A stretch of DNA of 64,000 nucleotides from Paenisporosarcina sp. OV554 (lineage in GTDB: Bacteria > Bacillota > Bacilli > Bacillales_A > Planococcaceae): contig NZ_QBUC01000005.1 of NCBI RefSeq assembly GCF_003058165.1, forward strand, positions 124,001-188,000. The letters run 5' to 3'. This document shows, piece after piece, positions 1 to 8,538 of this stretch. A program made the position numbers and the translations under genes. Position 1 is the first letter of the stretch, and every line of letters starts with the position of its first letter. The notes under the pieces are model-generated. The model did no database searches and was not told the DNA's origin. It was given only the letters and a program-made list of their open reading frames with translations.

Positions 1-2
1 CT

Positions 3-116
3 TACTTTACAGGAAAAAAACCTACAACGGATGACATGAATAAATACCGTGTGTTTGTTGATTTCTTACAAGCAAAACCATTTTTAGAAAACGAGTTAAA
101 AGACTATCTTTCCTAA
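3..116 (+). CDS. C-terminal end of an unidentified protein (partial)
   Basis: An open frame enters from the left edge and stops with TAA at 114-116, giving the last 37 residues of a protein (starting YFTGKKPTTD and ending ELKDYLS). A strong terminator follows within ten bases, which supports this as a real gene end. The tail is hydrophilic with no recognisable motif, so I assign no function. The start and most of the protein lie outside the window. Confidence 0.5.
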   Translation, partial: YFTGKKPTTDDMNKYRVFVDFLQAKPFLENELKDYLS

Positions 117-123
117 ACCGCAA

Positions 124-160
124 AAAAGGCAATCCTGACCAAAGGATTGCCTTCTGCTTT
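124..160. terminator. Bidirectional terminator
   Basis: An 11-bp stem (AAGGCAATCCT with AGGATTGCCTT) around a short loop has A-rich and T-rich flanks on either side. It sits between the + strand gene ending at 116 and the - strand gene ending at 168 and can serve both. Confidence 0.8.
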
Positions 161-167
161 ATTTAAA

Positions 168-827
168 TTAAGCTTCTAAAGAAACAGTTAAAAACACATA
201 CCCTTCATTCTCTCGCACTTCACCAAAGGTAACGGGGACACGAGATGAAAAAATAGGGCCATCTATGACTACTGTATGAAACTCACCATTTTCACCACAT
301 GAATCGATGCCTAGCGATTCTAACTCATCCATCAATTGTCGTGTAAATATTCGACCTACATATTCTGCCGGCATCATGTTTGTATTGACCACAACGATCA
401 CCGCTTCGAAACCAACTGCTAACAGGTCTTCTAAAATCGAACGACGTGGTTCCTGCCAAAGTGGATGTATCGGTACAATGCCTGATTTGGCACACGTTTT
501 TTGAACCCATTCTAAGTGTCCTTCTAAATCAATGTCGCCAAATACTCCATGTGTAATTCCATTTGCTCGACACTCATCCATAGCATCAATAAACTTTGAT
601 TCATAATCGTCCCAACCTGCTCCACGAATCATTAACGGAATATCCAAACGAGCCGCCTGAGCTTGTACCACTTTTAATGGCAATGCGTGTGACTTTGACA
701 CTTCTTCATCTTCTTGAAACATCGTTAGCAATCGTTTCGGGGTCATGCCCGACTGGATTGCGCGGTAATAGGCCATGGCCGAATCTTTACCACCACTCCA
801 TGATGCCACAAACGGTTGATTTTTCAT
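168..827 (-). CDS. Dph6-like PP-loop ATP-binding protein (diphthine--ammonia ligase family)
   Basis: The protein has the PP-loop SGGKDSA near residue 11 and the late family motif CGENGEFHT near residue 178, both typical of the Dph6/DUF71 ATP-pyrophosphatase family. In eukaryotes and archaea Dph6 amidates diphthine on EF2. Bacteria lack diphthamide, so the substrate here is unknown. Length (about 219 aa) is normal for bacterial members. I chose ATG 827 because TAGGAG lies 7 nt upstream; the TTG at 833 overlaps that site. It follows the P-loop kinase gene by two bases and closes a three-gene leftward operon (GNAT, kinase, this gene). Confidence 0.8.
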   Translation of the reverse strand: MKNQPFVASWSGGKDSAMAYYRAIQSGMTPKRLLTMFQEDEEVSKSHALPLKVVQAQAARLDIPLMIRGAGWDDYESKFIDAMDECRANGITHGVFGDIDLEGHLEWVQKTCAKSGIVPIHPLWQEPRRSILEDLLAVGFEAVIVVVNTNMMPAEYVGRIFTRQLMDELESLGIDSCGENGEFHTVVIDGPIFSSRVPVTFGEVRENEGYVFLTVSLEA

Positions 828-829
828 TT

Positions 830-1321
830 TCAAACTCCTAACTCTTTACCATCGCGAATTTCAATCGCATTTTCCGGTGTGTTTTTTAGTATGTTACGGA
901 CTTGTTTTTTGTATTTCGTTTCATATTGATACGTCCACTTAAACATTCGACTATACATTCGCCAAGTCGGGATATAAGCTACCTGTTCTATGCCTTTCTT
1001 TTGTCGAATAAACCTGCGTGAAATTCTGTAAATACGTACCGGTAAACATGGATGCAGGAAGTAAATTTGATCTGCTTCTTCAAATGTTTTCATCGACCAG
1101 CCGAGATGACTACCTTCAATAATCCATGTTGATTGAAGGAGGATATCGTCCAATATTGCATCACGCTGTTCATCTGAATTCCTTAAGTCCCCTTCAGAAC
1201 CTCTTGACCAGACTACGTCATCTAATGAATACATGTCGATTCCTTTTTGAAGAGCAAGTTTTCGAGCAAGCGTTGTTTTCCCACTACCAACTGAGCCTAC
1301 AATCCGAATTTTATTGGCCAT
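830..1321 (-). CDS. Small P-loop kinase-like protein (adenylate kinase / FlaR-like fold)
   Basis: A Walker A motif GSVGSGKTT lies at the very N terminus (about residues 9-17). It is followed by a LDDVVW segment and an ARG-rich helix, as in the small adenylate-kinase-like 'DNA topology modulation' (FlaR-type) proteins. These are NTP-binding proteins of poorly known function. ATG 1321 is preferred because it puts the P-loop at the expected position; a TTG at 1345 would add eight residues. The start overlaps the end of the upstream GNAT gene, so translation is probably coupled, and the stop lies two bases before the next gene. Confidence 0.7.
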   Translation of the reverse strand: MANKIRIVGSVGSGKTTLARKLALQKGIDMYSLDDVVWSRGSEGDLRNSDEQRDAILDDILLQSTWIIEGSHLGWSMKTFEEADQIYFLHPCLPVRIYRISRRFIRQKKGIEQVAYIPTWRMYSRMFKWTYQYETKYKKQVRNILKNTPENAIEIRDGKELGV

Positions 1322-2309
1322 GTGCCCAGGCAATTCGGTTATCAACTTTTCGTATCATGCGAATCATAAACGGTTGATACCCGAGTTTTGGCCAAAAATA
1401 GGAAGCTAAGTGGTTCGGCGTATGCCAATCGGCTAGAGAATAATCGTAACCCAACTCTTTCAACTGAGCATGACTTGCATCTGCAAGTGCTTTCCCTACT
1501 CCACGTCCTCGATATTGAGGATTAGTAGATGCGGCCGGAAGCTCCACTGTTCGTTCAGGTGTATACATATTAGCTGAGGAGTCCGCTTCATAATATACAT
1601 GGAATCCAACTGGAATATCTTCCTGTTCCCCGATCATTACGATAGCTTCGGAATCTTTTGCAAGTGCCGCATAGCCACTTTTTACATCTTCCAGAGACTC
1701 TTTCGTTATTGGATTCCAAGAAGGCGAAGCCGCTTGGTGAATACTGTTCCAACGTGACATCCGTTTTAGCATGTCCGTATCACTTTCTGCTAATCGACGA
1801 ACGCTTAATGTGTTTCTGTCTGCCTCTTTTGCTTTTGGTATATAATTTTGAAGATCAAGTATTGCATATTTTTGTTCGAACCTAAATCCTTGATCTAACC
1901 ATTCGTAAACTAAACGATCATAACCAATTGGAACGTATATAATATGTTGGAAATAGCCACCCGCTATCCATTCTGCACCCGCTTCAGCGTATAATAATCG
2001 GACAAGTCTGGGATGAGCATCTTCTGCAATGGCTATGTATGGATAGTCAATCTTAATATGACGACCCTTTTTCGCGTCTTCTTTGAACTCATATAACATA
2101 TACCCAATTACATGGTCTTCCCGAAGTGCCACAATACCATTAACGAATGGTTTTTCTACTTCTTTCTGAAGAAGAGCTTCCGTTACTTTTGGGTCTTCAA
2201 ACTGTTGTGGCAGGAATGAATAACAACTCCGTTCCACTTCATGTCTTTTTGCTAAAAGACTTGCCATAGACGATAAATATTGCTTTTCAAACCCTACAAA
2301 TTGAATCAT
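1311..2309 (-). CDS. GNAT N-acetyltransferase, double-domain size
   Basis: At 332 aa this is about twice a single GNAT domain. The C-terminal half shows the acetyl-CoA loop motif YRGRGVGKAL (about residue 265) and the closing segment YFWPKLGYQPFMIR. The N-terminal half looks like a degenerate GNAT fold. Such proteins acetylate small molecules or protein N termini; the substrate cannot be read from sequence. ATG 2309 follows a good site (AAGGGAGAA). It is the first gene of a leftward operon with the P-loop kinase and the Dph6-like ligase. Confidence 0.75.
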   Translation of the reverse strand: MIQFVGFEKQYLSSMASLLAKRHEVERSCYSFLPQQFEDPKVTEALLQKEVEKPFVNGIVALREDHVIGYMLYEFKEDAKKGRHIKIDYPYIAIAEDAHPRLVRLLYAEAGAEWIAGGYFQHIIYVPIGYDRLVYEWLDQGFRFEQKYAILDLQNYIPKAKEADRNTLSVRRLAESDTDMLKRMSRWNSIHQAASPSWNPITKESLEDVKSGYAALAKDSEAIVMIGEQEDIPVGFHVYYEADSSANMYTPERTVELPAASTNPQYRGRGVGKALADASHAQLKELGYDYSLADWHTPNHLASYFWPKLGYQPFMIRMIRKVDNRIAWAHGQ

Positions 2310-2414
2310 GTGAATTCTCCCTTACCTTTAAATGTACGACGTTGTTGATACCTCTATGTTCCCTTCCTATCCACAGACCAAGTTGTTATAATAATTAAAT
2401 AGGAAAGGGGATAA

Positions 2415-2672
2415 ATGATGGAATTAAAACGAGTTGCATATGGCGTTATAATGGCAGCAACACTTATTTTTGTGCGCTTTATTGATATTCATGTTTATAA
2501 TATGTCCACTTTTTTATCGATAATCATCCTCATTTTAATTATGGTCGTAAGCTATAAATTCGTTGATCGTTCTCCTTTTTTTGACAGGCAAATTACAAGG
2601 AATACGTATTACGTACTGAATACACTCATTATTTCGTTACTAATATTGGCTTTTTACGTAATTGAATCTTAG
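2415..2672 (+). CDS. Small three-helix membrane protein of unknown function
   Basis: This 85-residue protein is almost entirely hydrophobic, with three likely membrane segments (about residues 7-24, 31-50 and 66-83) and a short basic loop between the second and third. The start is well set: AGGAAAGGGG lies just before ATGATG, and a rho-independent terminator follows directly. I do not recognise the family. It is divergent from the GNAT operon and forms its own one-gene unit. Confidence 0.7.
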   Translation: MMELKRVAYGVIMAATLIFVRFIDIHVYNMSTFLSIIILILIMVVSYKFVDRSPFFDRQITRNTYYVLNTLIISLLILAFYVIES

Positions 2673-2710
2673 AACCATGCAGGAGTTGATCTCTCGCATG
2701 GTTTTTTGTT
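2673..2710 (+). terminator. Rho-independent terminator
   Basis: Stem AACCATGC / GCATGGTT is followed by a run of T, directly after the stop codon of the small membrane protein. Confidence 0.85.
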
Positions 2711-2889
2711 GCTGAAAATCTATTCATCTATTTATGGTTGTTCATTCTTCCCTACTAAAATAGGTTGTAATTCAGTCATCACGTCACGCTCCTAACCAAA
2801 TGATGTTAAGTACAAGATTCGACATAATGATGAAGTTTCCTTTATATTGAGCTTAATTTTCATAGATTTGGGTACAGTTTGGAGAGGGG

Positions 2890-3603
2890 GAATTGTGTGG
2901 ACCATACTTATAGAAGCTTACTAACCTTAAGTCACTTGCCTACATACGATTAAGCAGCTAATCAATACGGGCTTTCTACATATAATCATAGTCAATGATG
3001 GCTCAGGTAAGGAATTCGCTCCTTTTTTCGAAGCTATCGATAAAATTCCAGAAGTGAAAGTGCTTCATCACCCAACAAATCAAGGAAAAGGGAGAGCATT
3101 GAAAACAGAAAGAAGCATGGGTTCCCATTCACGAATTTGTAATCGACACAATCTATGAGAACGACAATAAGTCCTCTCATTTTCACCCTTTAAAATCCTC
3201 GCTTCAAATCTATAAAATATTTATTAAGTTTGCCGTTTCAGGATTAGCTTCATTTGTGTTGGACATGGCGTTATTTGGCTTGTTTATTTGGTTAAGGAAA
3301 GATGATGCACCTGAAATGTATATCGTTTTTCCTACGATATTAGCACGAATAATTTCAGCAACCTTCATTTATTCAATTAACCGCAAAAAGGTATTTGAAA
3401 AAGACGATGAGCGTTCCTTTGTAAAATATATGATCCTTGCTGCAACTATTATGGCATTATCTGCATGCCTTGTGCATGGACTGTTTTTCTTAACAGGAAG
3501 AGGAGAATTAGTAATCAAGGGTGTCGTTGATAGTGTTCTGTTCCTTGTTGGATTTATTATTCAAAGAGATTGGGTGTTCAAAAAGAAAAAGCTAAAACAC
3601 TAG
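2890..3603 (+). pseudogene. Internally deleted GT2-GtrA glycosyltransferase
   Basis: One frame (about 2955-3110) reads IIIVNDGSGKEF and later HHPTNQGKGRALKT, the nucleotide-sugar binding start of a family-2 glycosyltransferase. Another frame (about 3112-3603) reads VPIHEFVIDTIYENDNKSSH, the C-terminal signature of the same transferases, running straight into a GtrA-like membrane domain. The central catalytic third of the GT2 domain is missing and the frames differ, with stops before both parts. This is the remains of a polyprenyl-phosphate sugar transferase fused to GtrA. A GTG at 3256 could still express the GtrA part, but there is no site for it. Confidence 0.75.
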
Positions 3604-3624
3604 TTAAAGTGTTTGGGCTTTTTT
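3586..3624 (+). terminator. Rho-independent terminator
   Basis: The AAGC..AAAACAC / GTGTTT..GCTT stem is followed by TTTTTT at the 3' end of the GT2-GtrA remnant. Confidence 0.7.
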
Positions 3625-3762
3625 ACTTATTGCCGAGAAATTCAAATCTCTAATCTTCTAAATAAGACATAATTTTATGAATACCCCCACAAATTACTAA
3701 GTCCATAGCGAATAGTGTCTTAGCATCAAAGATTGATGCGAATTTATTAAGAGGTGACTTAA

Positions 3763-4488
3763 ATGAAAAATTGGAAAAAAGTAAGTGCAGCAATTTTAGC
3801 AGCAGGACTTATCACTACTTCTGCTGGTCAAGTTTGGGCTAATGAAAATGATAGTTTAAATACTGACTTAGAAGCAGTTAACCTACCAGAAACAACTGAA
3901 AACGTAAATGACGAGACTGTAACAGTTGAAGATTTAGAATTAGTTGCTTCAATTGTCCCTGTTGGTTATACTGCAAACAACATTTTCGCCCTATCAAAAA
4001 ATCTAGAAAAAATTAGTAATCCAAAAGCAAAAACTGCATTACAAAAGAATATTGATAAAGCGTTAGCGAAGTGGGAAGCAAACAAAGAAGAAACTGAGCT
4101 TCCTGAAGTAGAAACTCCTGAAACTGAAACTCCTGAAGCAGAGGTTCCTGAAGTAGAAGCTCCTGAAACTGAAACTCATGAAACTGAGCTTCCTGAAGTA
4201 GAAGCTCCTGAAACTGAAACTCATGAAACTGAGCTTCCTGAAGTAGAAGCTCCTGAATCAGAAGTTCCTGTAGTAGAAACTCCTGTAACTAAAGCTCCTG
4301 AAGTTAAAGAAGTAAAAGCTCAAAAAACAGCAGCTTTAGCTAAAGCTGAAGAGAAAAAACTTGCCGGTCTAGCGGTTGCTGCAAAGAATATTGAAAAGAA
4401 TGCTGCAAAAAAAGAAGCTACACAAGTGAAAGTAGAAGCGAAAAAAGCTGCAGCTAAAGAAAAGCCAGCTAAAAAAGATAAAAAATAA
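3763..4488 (+). CDS. Secreted protein with acidic Pro-Glu-Thr repeats and a Lys/Ala-rich tail
   Basis: The N terminus is a clear Sec signal peptide (basic start, hydrophobic core, cleavage near VWA-NEN at residue 27). A short globular part carries NPKAKTALQKNIDKALAKWE (about residues 86-105). From about residue 110 to 185 the chain consists of P-E-V/T-E units with strong acidity, then turns into a Lys/Ala/Glu helix-like tail rich in KK and ending AKKDKK. No LPXTG or other anchor is visible. The polyampholyte tail may bind wall polymers, which is speculation. The start follows AAGAGGTG. I do not know the family. Confidence 0.75.
   Translation: MKNWKKVSAAILAAGLITTSAGQVWANENDSLNTDLEAVNLPETTENVNDETVTVEDLELVASIVPVGYTANNIFALSKNLEKISNPKAKTALQKNIDKALAKWEANKEETELPEVETPETETPEAEVPEVEAPETETHETELPEVEAPETETHETELPEVEAPESEVPVVETPVTKAPEVKEVKAQKTAALAKAEEKKLAGLAVAAKNIEKNAAKKEATQVKVEAKKAAAKEKPAKKDKK
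4147..4257 (+). repeat. 45-bp tandem repeat inside the acidic secreted protein
   Basis: Two complete and essentially identical 45-bp units (4147-4191 and 4192-4236) are followed by a partial third. Each encodes PEVEAPETETHETEL. The identity at DNA level shows a recent duplication, and the region is expected to vary in length between strains. Confidence 0.85.
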
Positions 4489-4541
4489 TTTTCATATGTA
4501 TTGGTGCACCAAGATGTTCCCACCAATAAATTAAATATGAC

Positions 4542-4579
4542 AAAAAATCCGAAAAGAATTTCTCTTCTCGGATTTTTTG
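4542..4579 (+). terminator. Strong terminator
   Basis: AAAAAATCCGAAAAGAA pairs with TTCTTCTCGGATTTTTT. It ends the secreted-protein unit and also fits the leftward Nudix gene ending at 4615. Confidence 0.8.
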
Positions 4580-4614
4580 TTCTAAATTTATTTGAACACC
4601 TATGGCAAAATCAT

Positions 4615-5079
4615 TTATTTAATTATAGGGGTTTGCACTTGGTGAACCCAGTCCATAATAAAGCGTTGCTGATGAGAATTCAGATTAGATGGTAGATCTT
4701 GCTTATCAAAATAGACATGTGCTCTGGATTCATCGCTTTTTTGAATTAATTCTCCTGATATATTGGAAGTTTTGAAAATCAGTTGAATGCTAAATACTTG
4801 GTCACCATTCGCGTATTCCGCAAAGCCTTCTTCACCCGAATATACACCAAAGAAATCCATGTCTCCAATGATTAATCCAGTTTCTTCTTGAGCTTCTCTT
4901 CGTGCTGCTTCACTAACTCGTTCCCCAAGTTCAAGAACTCCTCCTGGAATGCACCATACATCAGCATCCTTACGATGCTGTAATAATATCTGATTTCCTT
5001 TTTCAATAATTACCCCACACCCTACCGTTAATAGAGGTTTATTACCAATCATCTCACGCATCGTTTCTAAATAATTCAT
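4615..5079 (-). CDS. Nudix hydrolase
   Basis: The Nudix box is intact around residues 47-69 (GGVLELGERV, then REAQEETGL), giving the Mg-binding REXXEE glutamates. These enzymes hydrolyse nucleoside diphosphates linked to other groups; the exact substrate is not predictable here. Length (154 aa) is usual. The gene begins inside the end of a decayed HAD gene (5054-5203) lying upstream on the same strand. Confidence 0.85.
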   Translation of the reverse strand: MNYLETMREMIGNKPLLTVGCGVIIEKGNQILLQHRKDADVWCIPGGVLELGERVSEAARREAQEETGLIIGDMDFFGVYSGEEGFAEYANGDQVFSIQLIFKTSNISGELIQKSDESRAHVYFDKQDLPSNLNSHQQRFIMDWVHQVQTPIIK

Positions 5080-5203
5080 ATACTGTACTCCCTTTCATTA
5101 TCGGCACTATTTCTAGTAATGTATCAATGACTTCATCTGCATTTGCTTCTGCATATTCTCGGTTCAATAGCGTTCCATCTAAATCAAAGAATATCGCTTT
5201 CAT
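5054..5203 (-). pseudogene. HAD-family hydrolase remnant with internal deletion
   Basis: A well-placed ribosome site (AGGGGTG) leads into MKAIFFDLDGTLLN, the perfect motif I of a HAD phosphatase. After only about 15 residues the frame jumps to a stretch (DEVIDTLLEIVPIM) that resembles the extreme C-terminal tail of HAD proteins. It stops after 49 codons, overlapping the Nudix start. The cap domain and motifs II-IV are gone. It looks like an in-frame internal deletion that left the promoter-proximal end in place, perhaps kept as a translational lead-in to the Nudix gene. Confidence 0.65.
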
Positions 5204-5223
5204 ACAAGTTCACCCCTACATTA

Positions 5224-5262
5224 AAAAAGAAAGCTTGCAACCATAGAGGTGCAAGCTTTTAT
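5224..5262 (-). terminator. Terminator of the HD-GYP gene
   Basis: A 10-bp stem AAAGCTTGCA / TGCAAGCTTT has a T-rich run on the leftward-reading side. Confidence 0.8.
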
Positions 5263-5299
5263 CTATTTATAGTGATATATGAAAATTTTTCATATGTTC

Positions 5300-6238
5300 T
5301 TATCTCCACTTAAATTGTTGTTCGTATAATAAGTTTAGGAAAGCATCTACTACTTCCGGATGAAATTGAGTACCTCTACCTCGAATAATTTCTTGTATAG
5401 CTTCATCAATTGAAAGGGCTTCTCGATAAACTCGATTGGTTGTCATGGCATCGAATGAATCGACCACCGATACAATAGCTGCTTCCAATGAAATTTCTTT
5501 CCCTTTTAATCCTTTAGGATAACCTTTTCCATCATATCGTTCATGATGTTCTTCGACAATAAAGGCAGAATCACGTAACCATGTAAGTTCGTGGTTACGG
5601 ATCATTTCAGCACCTTTTGTAGTATGGGACTTCATTATTTCCCATTCTGTTGGTGTGAGTTTATCTTTCTTATTTAAAATTTCTAGTGGCACTGCTAGTT
5701 TCCCAATATCGTGAAAATATGCTCCCCATATCAGCATTCTTGATCGCTCAATTGGTTGATCTAGCTTTTTCCAAAACTCAATGGAATAGTCTTTGATTCT
5801 AGAACAATGCTGAAATGTGTATCCATCAACTTTTTCAATAGCTTCTGCATCACGTTGTACAATTTCTGTATCTCTAAAATTTGATTCATATATACTTTCC
5901 GTCATTTCAATTAAAATTTCAGTCCCAACTTGACTATAAAACGATAGTAAATCAGGATATTCTGACGCATCTATTGTATCGCCTTCTTGTAACATAAACG
6001 TTTTGTCTTTATACTCAACTTCAAGTTCTCCAAGAACTACTGTATATTTTTCGACCACGTCTATTCCTTGAACTGATGTGTACCTTACCCAAACTGAGCG
6101 TTCTGGACGTACCGTTAGGAGACCATAAGCAAGTTCATCTGTTTTTCCAATGTACGTTGCGACAGAATTGCCAATCACTAAGCGATTTAGAGAAGGTTTT
6201 TCTTTGATGTCAATGATTTGCTTTCGGGATAATGTCAT
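5300..6238 (-). CDS. HD-GYP domain phosphodiesterase with N-terminal cupin-like domain
   Basis: The C-terminal half has every HD-GYP landmark: HDIGK (about residue 185), HHERYDGKGYP (about 238), DSFDAMT and FHPEVVDAF. Family members hydrolyse cyclic di-GMP, so this protein probably lowers c-di-GMP levels. The N-terminal 110 residues contain a beta-rich segment (VVLGELEVEY, then LQEGDTIDA) like a small cupin/sensor domain. I chose ATG 6238, which follows GTGGAGGT at 5-nt spacing; the ATG at 6262 lies upstream of that site. It is monocistronic. A PilZ receptor gene for c-di-GMP lies near 59 kb. Confidence 0.85.
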   Translation of the reverse strand: MTLSRKQIIDIKEKPSLNRLVIGNSVATYIGKTDELAYGLLTVRPERSVWVRYTSVQGIDVVEKYTVVLGELEVEYKDKTFMLQEGDTIDASEYPDLLSFYSQVGTEILIEMTESIYESNFRDTEIVQRDAEAIEKVDGYTFQHCSRIKDYSIEFWKKLDQPIERSRMLIWGAYFHDIGKLAVPLEILNKKDKLTPTEWEIMKSHTTKGAEMIRNHELTWLRDSAFIVEEHHERYDGKGYPKGLKGKEISLEAAIVSVVDSFDAMTTNRVYREALSIDEAIQEIIRGRGTQFHPEVVDAFLNLLYEQQFKWR

Positions 6239-6367
6239 AGGTACCTCCACACTACTAAACATTATTAAATGTAAATACTTTCATTAACTGTATCTTTTTC
6301 CATTCTATTTGTCATTATAAATCTTATTTTATGTATAAATTACCCTTTTTTTACTTCCTTATACTTA

Positions 6368-6399
6368 TTTAAAAGGCTCCCCAGTAAATGGAGAGCCTT
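6368..6399 (-). terminator. Terminator of the flotillin operon
   Basis: AAGGCTCCCC and GGAGAGCCTT form an imperfect stem just past the end of the flotillin gene, with a T-rich stretch in the leftward direction. Confidence 0.65.
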
Positions 6400-6403
6400 A
6401 AGA

Positions 6404-7945
6404 TTATATGGATACGTGATCTTCTACTTTATCTTCTTTTTTCTTGTCTTGCATTTCATATGAAATACGATCCAAGCTTGGACGAAGGGTTCCTTTTCCT
6501 GAATAGTTTTCAAGCATTTCTTTTACATCAATACCTGAAGAGGCTTTTAACGTTTCTTGTAGAGTCGACATTAGATTTGTTGCGTAAGAGGTCACTCTAT
6601 TGGCACCTCCACCTTCTCCGCCGCCCGTATCGACTACTGTAATCTTGTCGATATTTGCTAAAGGACTAGCGATTTGTTTCGCGTACTCCGGCATCATACG
6701 TACAATCATATCAAGAACCGCAGCTTGGCCATAGTGGTCAAATGCATCTGCGAGTTTTTGTTTCGCTTCAGCTTCAGCAATACCTTTAAGTCGAATAATA
6801 TCTGCTTCTGTTTCACCTTGTGCACGTTCAGAGTCAGCTTTTGCTACACCATCTAAACGAACTTTATCCGCTTCTGCTTTCGCTTTTGCTTCAATTCTAT
6901 ATTTTTCTGCGTCCGCTTCTGCCATTACGCGTGACTTAGAAGCCGCTGCCGTTTGTTCCACTGCATAACGATCGGCATCTGCTTTCTTTTTCACTTCTGA
7001 ATCGTATTGTTTTTCTCGACGCAAAATTTCTTTCTCTTCAAGTTCAATTTGTTTTTGACGCTCAATAATTCGAATTTGCATTTCTTGTTCCATTACTTCT
7101 TGTTTTGAGCGAGCCGTTTGAAGTTCGTAGGCTTGGTCAGCACGAGCTTTAGCAATGTCTTGCTCACGACGATATTCAGCTACTTTTAATAGATTCTCTT
7201 TTTCCGCTAAAGCTATTTCAGTCGCACGCTCGATTTCATATTGCTGTGCTTCTTTTGTTGCTTCAGAACGCTTAATGCGCGTTTCTTTGTCTGCTTCGGC
7301 TGTTGCAATATCTGCGTCTCTTTTCACCTGGGCAATACGAGGTTTACCAAGGGAATCCAAGTATCCATTTTTATCACGCACATCTTTGATGGTAAATGAA
7401 ACGATGATAAGTCCCATTTTCGCTAAATCTTGCGAAGCGACACGTTGAACTTCTTGTGAGAATTTATCGCGGTTTTTATATATTTCTTCAACTGTCATAG
7501 AACCTAATATCGACCGTAAGTGACCTTCTAAAACTTCTTTTGCTTCATTTTCACGATCTTCTTTAGATTTGCCTAAAAATTGCTCGGCAGCAGTTGCGAT
7601 TTCAGATATGGACCCACCTATTTTAATAATGGCTGTTCCATCTGCCATTACTGGTACACCTTGTTCTGTATATACTTCAGGCGTCATTACTTCTAATTTA
7701 CTTGATAATAAACTTAGTGGCTTAGCTTGTTGGAACACTGGGAATACGAATGTACCACCACCACGGATGATTTTAATTTTATTTCCTGAATCATCTGTAT
7801 GCACTGTTTTCGAACCTAAGTAACTTCCTGTAACAATAAGTGCTTCATCTGGTCCAACAGTTTTGTACTTCGTGACGTACACCCCAATAATTGCTAGTAA
7901 TACAAATGCCACGATACCGATAACAACCATCACTTCTAAAGTCAT
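6404..7945 (-). CDS. floT: Flotillin (membrane microdomain scaffold)
   Basis: One N-terminal membrane segment (about residues 3-24) is followed by a SPFH/PHB domain (to about 200) and a long Ala/Glu/Lys coiled coil with repeated EADKE/EAKAKAEADK units. The C terminus contains DMIVRMMPEYAKQIASPLANIDK. Length (513 aa) matches B. subtilis FloT/YuaG. Flotillins organise functional membrane microdomains. ATG 7945 has GGGGGA upstream; a start at 7960 would overlap the preceding gene. It lies two bases after the NfeD-like gene, as in the yuaF-floT operon. The yuaI gene that follows in B. subtilis is absent. Confidence 0.9.
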   Translation of the reverse strand: MTLEVMVVIGIVAFVLLAIIGVYVTKYKTVGPDEALIVTGSYLGSKTVHTDDSGNKIKIIRGGGTFVFPVFQQAKPLSLLSSKLEVMTPEVYTEQGVPVMADGTAIIKIGGSISEIATAAEQFLGKSKEDRENEAKEVLEGHLRSILGSMTVEEIYKNRDKFSQEVQRVASQDLAKMGLIIVSFTIKDVRDKNGYLDSLGKPRIAQVKRDADIATAEADKETRIKRSEATKEAQQYEIERATEIALAEKENLLKVAEYRREQDIAKARADQAYELQTARSKQEVMEQEMQIRIIERQKQIELEEKEILRREKQYDSEVKKKADADRYAVEQTAAASKSRVMAEADAEKYRIEAKAKAEADKVRLDGVAKADSERAQGETEADIIRLKGIAEAEAKQKLADAFDHYGQAAVLDMIVRMMPEYAKQIASPLANIDKITVVDTGGGEGGGANRVTSYATNLMSTLQETLKASSGIDVKEMLENYSGKGTLRPSLDRISYEMQDKKKEDKVEDHVSI

Positions 7946-7947
7946 GC

Positions 7948-8493
7948 TCAATTCCCCCATTTTGTTTTATCAATTTTCGTGAAATCGATGGCCTCGTATT
8001 CTCGAACAAGAAACGTACCTTCTTCCACTTCAATCACTAACACTTCTTTACCATAATCAATTTCTTCGTTATCATAACCAGCTGCTCGTTTGTTCAATAA
8101 TCCACTTACGGTTTCGATAACAATTTCTCCATAGCCATCAATAGGGATAGGTGTAATTACTTTCCCTACTTGCCCAGCTAAAGACTCATCAGTATATGCA
8201 ATAGAAACCTCTGTAGATGCCATCGGTAGTAAAATCAAAAAGTAAAGTAATGTATCTAGAACCATCCCAACTACCATACTAGTTATAAATACAAGCCAAC
8301 TATTCCATGACGTAGAAATCTCAAGGACATAACCAGTTGCTGAAACGAATGTGACCAAGGCCATAATAACCGCGGGATTTAGAAAAGGAATACCTTCACC
8401 GATCCCTTCTACAACATCTCCGAAAAATACATACAGAATTGTCGCAGCCCCCGTAATGAGTAACGCATAAAAGTAAACTTGTTCAATCACCAT
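7948..8493 (-). CDS. yuaF: NfeD/YuaF-like membrane protein
   Basis: The N-terminal half contains three to four membrane helices, including FFGDVVEGI, a stretch shared with YuaF. The C-terminal 70 residues form the OB-fold of NfeD proteins (GKVITPIPIDGYGEIVI). YuaF-type proteins are partners of flotillin in microdomains. ATG 8493 is favoured by GGGAG 8 nt upstream; ATG 8508 has no site. A SigW-consensus promoter lies upstream, so the pair probably responds to envelope stress. Confidence 0.85.
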   Translation of the reverse strand: MVIEQVYFYALLITGAATILYVFFGDVVEGIGEGIPFLNPAVIMALVTFVSATGYVLEISTSWNSWLVFITSMVVGMVLDTLLYFLILLPMASTEVSIAYTDESLAGQVGKVITPIPIDGYGEIVIETVSGLLNKRAAGYDNEEIDYGKEVLVIEVEEGTFLVREYEAIDFTKIDKTKWGN

Positions 8494-8538
8494 CCTAGTC
8501 ACTCCCATTTCAGCAATTCTTTAGTGATTACTAATATT

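Noticed and set aside
2700-2800. 15-codon frame on the minus strand beginning MTELQPILVG
   Set aside because: It has a fair ribosome site but is too short to identify and has no supporting context.
3256-3603. Independent GtrA-like gene from GTG 3256
   Set aside because: The GtrA domain is preceded in frame by the C-terminal signature of the GT2 part, and the GTG has no ribosome site; it is better seen as part of the broken fusion gene.
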